This document shows, one piece after another, positions 9,415-17,779 of a stretch of 54,438 nt of DNA (within the stretch, counting starts at the first letter, position 1; every line of letters starts with the position of its first letter). The stretch is from an uncultured Odoribacter sp. (lineage in GTDB: Bacteria > Bacteroidota > Bacteroidia > Bacteroidales > Marinifilaceae). The DNA lies in assembly GCA_900544025.1 (NCBI GenBank), contig UQTM01000017.1:1-54438 (forward strand), written 5' to 3'. A program made the position numbers and the translations under genes. Under the pieces are notes generated by a model that was given only the letters and a program-made list of their open reading frames with translations, did not search any database and was not told where the DNA came from.

Positions 9415-10404
9415 ATGGGAAATAAATGTAAAATAGGAAATAATGATAATAAATGTTTAGATTGTAGTATAGTCATACCTTTCTCTGCTGAAGAAAAAAA
9501 GATTCATTCATTGTTTTTATCAGCTAATTTCCTTGAAAATTTAGGTATTGCTAATGGAAAAATAGGAATAGCCTTATACTTTTTTTGTTTATATCGACAA
9601 ACCCGTAAATCGATTTATGAAGATTTTGCTTTTGAATTATTGGAAGAAGTAGACAACACCATTAACGATCGGACTTGTCTTGGTTTTCGATATGGACTGT
9701 GTGGTATTGGATGGGGAATAGAGTTTCTGGTGAGGGAACGTTATATTGGGGTGGATGAAGATATTTGTGCTCGTTTTGAACATCGTATTTTCCAGAGTAT
9801 TTTATATGATAAATATCAAGGCATTGGAATTGCTGATGGGTTATGTGGAATATTGTTGTATTTGGTGGCCCGGATTGAGAGTTCTTTGGTTTTGCCGGAT
9901 TCTGATCGTATGTTTTTAAATAAAAAATCTATTATTTATGTTTTGGATAAGCTATCGAGTAGGATTACATCGGAAAAAGTAATAGACATTCTTAAAGAAC
10001 AGGATAATAGCATGTTTACGGGAGAAATTCCATTAGTGTTGTCAAACTGGGATTATCCTGCATTGTTATGGGTGTTGGGACGGATTTGGTTACATAACAT
10101 ATTAAGAGAAAAAATAGAAAATTTATATAGTGTGTTATTGATGCCGTTAGTTGATGATACATTGTTACCCCAAAAAAGGAATAACAGGAAATTATTGTGG
10201 CGGGTTCTTTGCAGTTTACCTGCATTAGAAAATGTTGCGACGATGGAGTTGATTCATCATGCAATAATAAAAGTGAAGAGAGATTGTTTTGGTGATATTT
10301 CTGATATGCATGAAAAGATTTCTGGGCTTTCAGATGAATTTTTCCAGTTTACCAGAGAACAAGGTATGGCTACTTTAGAAAATATAAAATTATATGGATA
10401 TTAA
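9415..10404 (+). CDS. LanC-like protein lacking the zinc-site motif
   Basis: This 329-residue protein has repeated glycine-rich helices-barrel motifs like those of the lanthionine synthetase C / LanC-like family: NGKIGIALYFF, YGLCGIGWGIEFL and DGLCGILLYLV at roughly residues 46, 102 and 145. Proteins of this type occur in Bacteroidales GG-leader peptide clusters. The C-terminal half does not show the CHG motif or the zinc ligands required for thioether cyclisation, and the protein is shorter than classical LanC (about 400 residues). Cyclase activity is therefore doubtful, and a binding or scaffold role is possible. No signal peptide is seen. The gene is first in a same-strand run and overlaps the next gene by 11 bases. 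Confidence 0.6.
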   Translation: MGNKCKIGNNDNKCLDCSIVIPFSAEEKKIHSLFLSANFLENLGIANGKIGIALYFFCLYRQTRKSIYEDFAFELLEEVDNTINDRTCLGFRYGLCGIGWGIEFLVRERYIGVDEDICARFEHRIFQSILYDKYQGIGIADGLCGILLYLVARIESSLVLPDSDRMFLNKKSIIYVLDKLSSRITSEKVIDILKEQDNSMFTGEIPLVLSNWDYPALLWVLGRIWLHNILREKIENLYSVLLMPLVDDTLLPQKRNNRKLLWRVLCSLPALENVATMELIHHAIIKVKRDCFGDISDMHEKISGLSDEFFQFTREQGMATLENIKLYGY

Positions 10405-11641
10405 ATATATATTTTTTGTCATACATGAGTATTCTGGAGCTAATACTTATGCGGAACAATTACGTATGTTTTTAGCTGGCAGGGAAGATACACGTTTTCA
10501 TATTATCCATTTTGGTTCTATGCTTTATCAGGAATTTACAGTAGTAAAAAAAGAAGAAACGACTTTTTTTCATTTTCCTTTTTCTGGTAAGCGTAATTTA
10601 AATATATATTCTCGGAGAGTTGTTGATTTGTTAACTCCATGGTTAGAAAATAAAAAAAATTTAATACTTCATTTGAATAGTCCTAATCAACATTTTTTGG
10701 GACAGTATATAAAAGAACGTTTTGGGGCTAAAGTGGTGTTTACGATTCATTTTTTAATGAGTTATTATTCTTCACGTCCGGAAAATTATACTTATAAAAA
10801 TGATCTTTTTCAGGACAAAACTGGAAATAGGGAAACAATTCAATTGGCTGATTGTGTCGTGTGTGTAACACAGTTTGCGCAAAGAATCACTGAATTGTAT
10901 TTTCATAAAGAAAAAGAACGGGTATCAACCATATATAATGGATACGGAGAGAAAAAACAGATCAGATTGCTTTCGGAATATAGAAAAAAAGCATTAAAGG
11001 AAGAATTAGGATTTGCCGAAGATGAAATTATATTATTGTATGTGGGACGTATCGATGAAACGAAAGGATGTGAAAAACTGGTGCAGGCAATAGAACAGTT
11101 AATTCGAAAGTATAAGCGCATACGTTTGATTTTTGCAGGTGGGGGAAATTACGGAGAATGTTTGAAGTATGTGGGATTGAATTGTGCAAGAATAAACTTT
11201 GCAGGACATCTTTCGGTGGAAAATTTAAACAAATTATATGGTATTGCAGATATTGGAATTATTCCTTCATTATGGGAGCAATGTAGTTATGTTGCTATTG
11301 AAATGATGGCTTATGGCTTGCCTATTGTTTATTCGGGAGTTCCTGGTTTGCGTGAGTTATTTGTTGATAGAGTGAATGGTAGACAATTACCATTTTATCG
11401 TGATCAATCTAAATATCAGTTGAGTGTGAATAGTCAGGATATTGCAGATGTTTTAATAGAGTTAATAGATCATCCTAAAACTACGAAAAAATTAGGAAAA
11501 CAGGCACGCAAAACTTGGGAACAGCAATTTACGAATGTTGTAATGGGACGGAAAATGTTGGAATTATATCAAGAGCTATTGTTATTTGAATCTGGAAGAA
11601 AGAGAAAAGTTTTGTCAGATAAAATGAGTAACGGATTATAG
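10394..11641 (+). CDS. GT4-type glycosyltransferase of a GG-leader peptide cluster
   Basis: This 415-residue protein is a GT-B fold glycosyltransferase. The C-terminal nucleotide-sugar domain shows LLYVGRIDETKGCEKLVQA and the E-x7-E element in SLWEQCSYVAIEMMAYG. The N-terminal part (IFFVIHEYSGANTYAEQL) resembles the glycosyltransferase family described in Bacteroidales GG-leader peptide systems (TIGR04157-like, from memory). No membrane segment is visible, so it should act in the cytoplasm, before export. It overlaps the LanC-like gene by 11 bases, indicating one transcript. The acceptor could be the GG-leader protein or a lipid-linked or surface glycan; the sequence does not decide. Low GC content matches the rest of the cluster. 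Confidence 0.8.
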   Translation: MDIKYIFFVIHEYSGANTYAEQLRMFLAGREDTRFHIIHFGSMLYQEFTVVKKEETTFFHFPFSGKRNLNIYSRRVVDLLTPWLENKKNLILHLNSPNQHFLGQYIKERFGAKVVFTIHFLMSYYSSRPENYTYKNDLFQDKTGNRETIQLADCVVCVTQFAQRITELYFHKEKERVSTIYNGYGEKKQIRLLSEYRKKALKEELGFAEDEIILLYVGRIDETKGCEKLVQAIEQLIRKYKRIRLIFAGGGNYGECLKYVGLNCARINFAGHLSVENLNKLYGIADIGIIPSLWEQCSYVAIEMMAYGLPIVYSGVPGLRELFVDRVNGRQLPFYRDQSKYQLSVNSQDIADVLIELIDHPKTTKKLGKQARKTWEQQFTNVVMGRKMLELYQELLLFESGRKRKVLSDKMSNGL

Positions 11642-11663
11642 GAAATTTATTTTTGAAATACAT

Positions 11664-12269
11664 ATGATTATAAACGATTCATTAAAAACGATTTTTCTTC
11701 ATAATCCAAAAACTGGTGGAACTTTTTTTCGGGAGATTTATAGCCAGTGGTATTCACGGGATGAAGCCTATAAATATTGGAAAGTATTTGAAGAAAAATA
11801 CAATGTTGATTTAGGTCATATCAATTATCTGAATATTGCACGTTTTATTCCTGATTATCGGGAATTTCGTATTATTACAATGTTGCGGAATCCTTTCAAT
11901 CGATTTGTTTCTGCTTGGAAAGAAGCATGTTTGCATCAGTCAGTTATTGCAAAAATAAATAATCAATACCATGGAGATATTGAAAGCATTACTGAATACT
12001 TGCTTTCATTGAATTTTTATGATCAAGATTTAGTTTTGAGAAATAATAGTTTGCCTTGGTTGCAGCCGCAATCTTATTTTATTAGAGAAGGTACGATTAA
12101 GCTATATTATGAAATTCCTGAAGATTGGTTTTTTCTTCTAAATGCTTTTGGTATTCGTTATTCACATGTGAATATAAGGAATGATTATACTTTGACAAAT
12201 CAGAGTTATGATAATATTCGGAGATTATATCCAGAGGATGGGGAAATCTTTGAATGGTACGAACAATAA
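11664..12269 (+). CDS. Sulfotransferase family protein
   Basis: This 201-residue protein has the two PAPS-binding signatures of carbohydrate sulfotransferases: a 5'-phosphosulfate loop HNPKTGGTFFR (residues 13-23) and a 3'-phosphate site RNPFNRFVSAW (75-85). It would move sulfate from PAPS to a sugar hydroxyl or possibly a tyrosine. It is short but carries both essential motifs. There is no membrane anchor. It lies 22 bases after a glycosyltransferase and 27 bases before another, so it most likely sulfates the glycan those enzymes build. No PAPS-synthesis genes are in the window. The two sulfatases at the window start perform the reverse chemistry but lie in a separate operon. Confidence 0.82.
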   Translation: MIINDSLKTIFLHNPKTGGTFFREIYSQWYSRDEAYKYWKVFEEKYNVDLGHINYLNIARFIPDYREFRIITMLRNPFNRFVSAWKEACLHQSVIAKINNQYHGDIESITEYLLSLNFYDQDLVLRNNSLPWLQPQSYFIREGTIKLYYEIPEDWFFLLNAFGIRYSHVNIRNDYTLTNQSYDNIRRLYPEDGEIFEWYEQ

Positions 12270-12296
12270 AATATTAATTAAAATTTTGTTTGATCT

Positions 12297-13178
12297 ATGC
12301 GCCATGCCATACTGATTATCGCACATCGTAATTTCGATCATCTCTTGTATTTGGTAAATTATTTTGATGCTGATTTTGATATATATATTCATATAGACAA
12401 AAAAAGCCAGGTTACCTCGGAAGAATTGTCCCAGTTTCGACAGTTGGAACGAGTGTGTGGTGTTTTTCAAAAGTATACTATTCATTGGGGAGGGTATAGT
12501 TTCCTGAAGACAATCTTTTATTTGGTAAAACAGGTTGTGGTTAAAGGGGGAGTGGATTACGTGCATTTAATTAGCGGAGCGGATATACCGACTCAGAAAT
12601 TAGATGAATTTAAAGCATTTTTCCTTGATAAACCGAGGTATGAATACTTGGAAAATTTTTCTCTTCCTACCCGGAACTGGGCAGGAGGAGGTTTTAATCG
12701 GTTGATATATTACCATTTGCATGATTTACTTGATATGCGTAAACCTGAAAATATGAAACGAGAACATATTTTTGTTCGGTTTCAACAGAAATGGCATATC
12801 CGGCGAAAAATTTCAAATAGATTACCTCAGTTTTATGGAGGAGGGAATTGGTGGAGTCTGAGTTGGGAATGTGTAAATTATGTCGTGGAATATACCCGTA
12901 AAAATAAAAGATTATTTAAAAGATTAAGATTTTCCTTTGCTCCGGATGAAATTTATTTTCAAACTGTCATTTTGAATTCGCCTTTTGCCGGGAATGTCGT
13001 AGGAAATCATATGCGTTATATTGATTGGCGGTATCGAAATGGAAATATTCCGGCGAATCTTGATCTTTCCGATTTTAATAAGGTTATAAATTCATTTTAT
13101 TTATTTGCCCGTAAAGTGGAGTTTCCGATTTCTATGAGTTTTGTGGAGCATCTAAAGAAGATAAATACATTAGTTTAA
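12297..13178 (+). CDS. GT14-like beta-1,6-N-acetylglucosaminyltransferase
   Basis: This 293-residue protein resembles the core-2/I-branching enzyme family (GT14). Typical segments are AILIIAHRNFDHLLYLV at the start, IYIHIDKK, VHLISGADIPTQ in the middle, GGGNWWSLSWECVNYV and FAPDEIYFQTVI. In this family the enzymes add beta-1,6-linked GlcNAc or xylose to an acceptor; the bacterial substrates are mostly unknown. No signal peptide is seen. It sits between the sulfotransferase and a second glycosyltransferase, only 3 bases before the latter, and is part of the same run of modification genes. Confidence 0.85.
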   Translation: MRHAILIIAHRNFDHLLYLVNYFDADFDIYIHIDKKSQVTSEELSQFRQLERVCGVFQKYTIHWGGYSFLKTIFYLVKQVVVKGGVDYVHLISGADIPTQKLDEFKAFFLDKPRYEYLENFSLPTRNWAGGGFNRLIYYHLHDLLDMRKPENMKREHIFVRFQQKWHIRRKISNRLPQFYGGGNWWSLSWECVNYVVEYTRKNKRLFKRLRFSFAPDEIYFQTVILNSPFAGNVVGNHMRYIDWRYRNGNIPANLDLSDFNKVINSFYLFARKVEFPISMSFVEHLKKINTLV

Positions 13179-13181
13179 GTT

Positions 13182-13964
13182 ATGAAAGATTTGACCTTTA
13201 TTATTCCTGTCCGAGTGGATTCCGAGGTTAGATTGCAGAATCTCTTGCTCGTTGTAGAATATCTCCTGAAGCATACACAAGATAGTTCTTTGTTTATATT
13301 GGAAGGGGATATTCGTCAAAAAGTAAAAGGATTACCTTTAAGTAATCGGATAAAATACTGTTTTACTGAAGATCATGACTCTGTTTTTCACCGGACAAGA
13401 TATTTGAATTACATGACAACAAAGGTACAAACAACCTATCTAGCGGTGTGGGATACAGATGTGCTTGTACCTGAAAGACAAATACGAGAATCGTTAATAT
13501 GTCTTCAGGCTAATGAAAGTGATTTTGTATTTCCATATGATGGCAGATTATATCAGGTTGCGCCATTTTTCCAGGATGCTTACAGGCGTAGTGGTGATTT
13601 ATACACATTCATAGGGTTTATGAATAGTTTACCGTTGATGTTCGGTAATAATTCTTATGGTGGTTGTTTTATGGCTAATTATAATAAGTATGTCAGGGCT
13701 GGAATGGAAAATGAGCGTTTTTATGGTTGGGGGCCGGAAGATTTGGAAAGAGTGAAGCGTTGGGAAATATTAGGCTATAGCTTTTCTAGGATTCAGGGGC
13801 CAGCCTTCCATTTGGAGCATCCTGTTCTAGAAAATAGCCGTAGTTTTAATCAGGAAATCGGTAAAAAGAATAATCAGGAATTATTTCGTATTTGCGCTAT
13901 GTCTAAAAAAGAACTTTGTAGAGAAGTGACCGTTTGGTACGGAAAGAAAAGCAGCTATCATTAA
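13182..13964 (+). CDS. GT2/GT7-like glycosyltransferase
   Basis: This 260-residue GT-A fold protein starts with LTFIIPVRVDSEVRL, carries a metal-binding DTD (VWDTDVLVP), and has FYGWGPEDLERVKRWEILGY near the C terminus. That segment is the hallmark of the galactosyltransferase-related C-terminal domain (Glyco_transf_7C). The family transfers Gal, GalNAc or glucose-type sugars. It is cytoplasmic by sequence. The gene follows the GT14-like gene by 3 bases and precedes the C39 exporter by 24 bases. This order, modification enzymes then exporter, is typical of modified-peptide clusters. Confidence 0.8.
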   Translation: MKDLTFIIPVRVDSEVRLQNLLLVVEYLLKHTQDSSLFILEGDIRQKVKGLPLSNRIKYCFTEDHDSVFHRTRYLNYMTTKVQTTYLAVWDTDVLVPERQIRESLICLQANESDFVFPYDGRLYQVAPFFQDAYRRSGDLYTFIGFMNSLPLMFGNNSYGGCFMANYNKYVRAGMENERFYGWGPEDLERVKRWEILGYSFSRIQGPAFHLEHPVLENSRSFNQEIGKKNNQELFRICAMSKKELCREVTVWYGKKSSYH

Positions 13965-13988
13965 CAATAAAATTTCAAATTTGGAATT

Positions 13989-16247
13989 ATGATATTCAAA
14001 TTCCCTTTTGAGCATCAACTGGATTCGATGGATTGTGGTCCAGCTTGTTTGAAGATTATTTCAAAGTATTATGGGAAATTTTATTCCTTACAATTTTTAC
14101 GCGATGCCTGTGGTGTATCTAGGGAAGGGGTATCTTTCCAAGATATTAGTTATGGTGCGGAAAAAATAGGATTACGAACATTAGGAATCCGGGTTACTAT
14201 AGATGAATTGTATAAAAAAGTGAAATTCCCATGTATTGTCCATTGGAATAATAATCATTTTATTGTAGTTTATAAAGCAAAAGGTGGGAATCTATATGTG
14301 TCTGACCCGGCGAAAGGATTATTGATTTATTCTTTACAGGAATTTGTTAATAGTTGGTATCAGCAAAATGAAAATAATGGCGTGGTGCTTTTAGTGGAAC
14401 CTGCACCGGACTTTCGTTCACAAGAAGATGCCGTTAGAAAGAAACGGAATCTAGAGAAAATGTTGAAGTATTTTATTCCTTATAAATCTGGTTTTGTTAC
14501 ACTTTTTAGTGTTATGTTAATTGTTACGGCATTACAGGGAATGTTGCCATTTATTTCAAAAGCTGTTATTGATGTGGGGATCCATACACAGGATATTGAT
14601 TTTATAAATTTAGTATTACTCGCAAACGTTACCATTATTATTAGTGTAACTCTTTCTAATGCTATACGGGATTGGCTGCTTTTGCATATTACTTCCCGGG
14701 TAAATATTGCATTGATTTCCGATTATTTAATTAAACTCATGCGGTTACCGGTATCTTTTTTTGAAAACAAGATGATAGGCGATATTTTGCAACGTGCACA
14801 GGATCATGAGCGTATTCGCGCATTTATTATGAATAATTCTTTAAATTTGATATTTTCTGCCTTAACATTTGTGGTGTTTTCCATTATATTGATGTTTTAT
14901 AATCCGGTGATTTTTGCCATATTTATTATTGCAGGTATTCTCTATGTTACTTGGGTATTAGGATTTTTGAGTATCCGGAAGCGAATGGATTGGGAGTATT
15001 TCGATTTGATTTCCCGGAATCAGAGCTATTGGGTTGAAACGGTAAAATCGATACAGGACGTAAAAATCAATAATTATGAGCAGTCTCGCCGTTGGAAGTG
15101 GGAAAAGATACAGGCAAAGCTTTATCGTTTGAATACTCGGGTACTTACTATAACTAATACGCAGCAATTAGGGGGACAGTTTATTTTGAGTATACAGAAT
15201 TTGGCTATTACTTTTTTTTGTGCGAAGGCTGTTATCCGGGGTGAGATCACTTTCGGTGTGATGATTTCCACGCAGTTCATCATAGGAATGCTAAGTGCAC
15301 CTCTGGCACAGTTTATTAATTTTATTATATCGGCGCAATATGCTAAGATCAGTTTTTTACGCTTGAATGAAATTCACGAAATGCAGGATGAGGAAGAAGT
15401 GGCAATGACAGCCAGTACTCCAATGCCGTTTAATGGTAAATTGTCATTACAAAATGTCTATTTTCGCTATACACCGCATGGAGAGGCGGTTTTGAAACAA
15501 ATTTATCTGAATATTCCAGAAGGGAAAGTCACGGCATTAGTTGGGGGTAGTGGTAGTGGAAAATCGACTTTACTGAAAGTTTTGTTGAGATTATACCAGC
15601 CTTCGGCGGGAAATGTCATGCTGGGCGATACAAATATTAAAAATATCAGTATGCGCGATTGGCGTGAACAATGTGGTGTGGTTATGCAGGATGGATGTGT
15701 ATTTAACGATACGATTCTGAATAATGTAGTGCTTGAAGATGAACACATCGATTACCACCGTTTGGAAGAAGCATTGGAGATTGCGAATATCTTATCTGAG
15801 ATTAAACAAATGCCACAGGGATATCATACAAAAATCGGAGAAGAAGGCCGGGGATTGAGTGGTGGTCAAAAGCAAAGAATGCTAATAGCCAGGGCGTTAT
15901 ATAAAAATCCCCGTTACCTTTTTTTGGATGAGGCCACCAATGCGCTGGATGCGATTAATGAAGCTAAAATCGTAAGGGCATTAAATAAAGCATTCCAAAA
16001 AAGAACGGTTATCGTTGTTGCTCACCGTTTAAGTACGATCAGGCATGCCCACCAAATCGTAGTTTTGAAAAAAGGAATAATTACTGAGATTGGAAATCAT
16101 GAAAATTTAATGAAGCATCAGGGAGATTATTATGAATTAGTGAGCAATCAAATGAGTGGAGGGGATGATTTGATGTTGGAATCCGTATTGGATGGTTGTA
16201 CCCGAGAGCATGAATGTGGTAAGTGCCATGGAAATTGTCATCATTGA
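13989..16247 (+). CDS. Peptidase C39-containing ABC exporter
   Basis: This 752-residue protein is a peptidase-containing ABC transporter that cuts a double-glycine leader and exports the cargo. The N-terminal C39 domain has Gln10, Cys16 in DCGPACL, His90 in WNNNHF and Asp106 in SDPAKG, the expected active site. A transmembrane domain covers about 150-440. The ATPase domain has Walker A GGSGSGKST (519-527), signature LSGGQ (623-627), Walker B with Asp647-Glu648 and the H-loop in VAHRLST. An unusual C-terminal tail (about 737-752, CTREHECGKCHGNCHH) is rich in Cys and His and could bind metal. Next come a HlyD adaptor and two substrates ending their leader in LKGGC, matching the expected cleavage site. 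No outer-membrane TolC-like gene is in the cluster. Confidence 0.95.
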   Translation: MIFKFPFEHQLDSMDCGPACLKIISKYYGKFYSLQFLRDACGVSREGVSFQDISYGAEKIGLRTLGIRVTIDELYKKVKFPCIVHWNNNHFIVVYKAKGGNLYVSDPAKGLLIYSLQEFVNSWYQQNENNGVVLLVEPAPDFRSQEDAVRKKRNLEKMLKYFIPYKSGFVTLFSVMLIVTALQGMLPFISKAVIDVGIHTQDIDFINLVLLANVTIIISVTLSNAIRDWLLLHITSRVNIALISDYLIKLMRLPVSFFENKMIGDILQRAQDHERIRAFIMNNSLNLIFSALTFVVFSIILMFYNPVIFAIFIIAGILYVTWVLGFLSIRKRMDWEYFDLISRNQSYWVETVKSIQDVKINNYEQSRRWKWEKIQAKLYRLNTRVLTITNTQQLGGQFILSIQNLAITFFCAKAVIRGEITFGVMISTQFIIGMLSAPLAQFINFIISAQYAKISFLRLNEIHEMQDEEEVAMTASTPMPFNGKLSLQNVYFRYTPHGEAVLKQIYLNIPEGKVTALVGGSGSGKSTLLKVLLRLYQPSAGNVMLGDTNIKNISMRDWREQCGVVMQDGCVFNDTILNNVVLEDEHIDYHRLEEALEIANILSEIKQMPQGYHTKIGEEGRGLSGGQKQRMLIARALYKNPRYLFLDEATNALDAINEAKIVRALNKAFQKRTVIVVAHRLSTIRHAHQIVVLKKGIITEIGNHENLMKHQGDYYELVSNQMSGGDDLMLESVLDGCTREHECGKCHGNCHH

Positions 16248-16368
16248 TTCCGGTTCATATATTTTATAGGTAGATTGTTTTATCCTTGCTATATAAGTAG
16301 AGAACATTGAAAAGTTATATGTATAAAGAATCATTGATTAATAAATCGTATAGAGTATTCTGATAAGT

Positions 16369-17670
16369 ATGGAACGTAAAAAAATTCAAATTAATCGTTC
16401 GGAAGAGGTTCAGGATATTGTGGACCGCATGCCAGTAAAAGGCCCCCGCTTTGTTTTATATATTGTTGCAGGATTGGCAACAATGCTTTTAGTTTTTGGT
16501 TATTTTATCAAATATCCGGAAGTAGTAACCGGGACTGTAACCATTACGATGGGAAAAGCTCCGCTTAAATTAGTGGCTAAATCTTCAGGACGTCTTTTAT
16601 TATTGGGGAATCAGCCCCGTCAAGATGTTTATAAAGGAGATATTATTGGTTTGATAGACAATGCTACTAATTTTCGGGATTATTTGTTAATAGATTCAAT
16701 ATTGAGAAAATTTTCAATTTCAGAGCAAGATTCTGTAAAATATAATTTTCCTGATAACTTAAATTTAGGTGAATTAAATAGTACATATTATCAGTTTTTG
16801 GATGCTTGGAAAGAATATATAGATTTTCAAGAGCATGATATTTATGAATTAAAAGAGGATGCTGTCCGTATTCAGATAACGTCTTGTAAAGAATCATTAA
16901 AATCGATGGAATTGCAACTTGTGTTGAAGAAAGAACAATTGGAATATTATCGGCGGGAGGTGAGTCGGGATAGTTTTTGCTTAGTATTGGGTGACCATAG
17001 TGAAAGGGCTTTAGATCGTACACGTAATACATATAACACGATGCTGGAAACCTATACAAATTTATTGTCTACAATAAAGCAGCAGAAAATAAGATTAAAA
17101 GAATTGGAAAATCAGTTGCAACAACTTGGAAGAGAACATCACGATCATGAAGAACAGGTAAAAATGAATATACGTTCTGCTTATAATAATTTGGAAGCGT
17201 CAATGAAACAGTGGCAAGACCGATATGCCTTTGTTGCACCTTTTGCCGGACGTATCGAATTTTTAAGTTTTTGGAGGGAGAATGATTTTGTAACGTCGGG
17301 ATCAGACATATTTTCTATTGTACCAGATCAGAGCCCGGTCGTTGGACATTTGCTATTGCCTTCTGTGGGAGCTGGTAAAGTGAAAACAGGACAGGAGGTA
17401 AGTATTAAATTAAACGATTTTCCATATCTTGAATATGGTTTAATAGAAGGAAATGTCAGTTCCATATCCTTGGTGGCTAATCAGGTACAGTTATCTGCCC
17501 AGGCAGTGGATATGTATTTGGTTACAATTAGTTTACCGGATGGGTTACGGACGAAATTCGGCTCTGTATTGGAATTCCGCTATGAAATAAAAGGGAGTGC
17601 AGATATACGGACAGAGAAGCGGCGTTTAATACAACGGTTATTTGATAATCTTAAATATAGTGTAAACTGA
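16369..17670 (+). CDS. HlyD-type membrane fusion (adaptor) protein
   Basis: This 433-residue protein has one N-terminal membrane segment (about 27-47), a biotinyl-lipoyl-like strand region on each side of a long charged coiled coil (about 150-265), and a C-terminal beta-barrel region (APFAGRIEFLSFWRENDFV, then VGHLLLPSVGAGKVKTGQEVSIKL in part). This is the layout of the periplasmic adaptor of type I secretion and peptide exporters. It follows the C39 exporter and precedes the substrates, so it should link the inner-membrane exporter to an outer-membrane channel encoded elsewhere. The N terminus MERKKIQINRSEEVQDIV resembles adaptors of Bacteroidota peptide exporters. Confidence 0.9.
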   Translation: MERKKIQINRSEEVQDIVDRMPVKGPRFVLYIVAGLATMLLVFGYFIKYPEVVTGTVTITMGKAPLKLVAKSSGRLLLLGNQPRQDVYKGDIIGLIDNATNFRDYLLIDSILRKFSISEQDSVKYNFPDNLNLGELNSTYYQFLDAWKEYIDFQEHDIYELKEDAVRIQITSCKESLKSMELQLVLKKEQLEYYRREVSRDSFCLVLGDHSERALDRTRNTYNTMLETYTNLLSTIKQQKIRLKELENQLQQLGREHHDHEEQVKMNIRSAYNNLEASMKQWQDRYAFVAPFAGRIEFLSFWRENDFVTSGSDIFSIVPDQSPVVGHLLLPSVGAGKVKTGQEVSIKLNDFPYLEYGLIEGNVSSISLVANQVQLSAQAVDMYLVTISLPDGLRTKFGSVLEFRYEIKGSADIRTEKRRLIQRLFDNLKYSVN

Positions 17671-17779
17671 TATTCATAATTAGAGTATAATACAAATATA
17701 TACTATAGAGGTAATAAGAAATGAAGTTATTGATTTTTTATTCGTGATAATGAATAGGTAAACTTTAAATTAGAATATT

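Noticed and set aside
9415..17670. Capsule or O-antigen biosynthesis locus
   Set aside because: There is no Wzx flippase, Wzy polymerase, chain-length regulator or sugar-nucleotide pathway gene, and the exporter has a peptide-leader peptidase domain.
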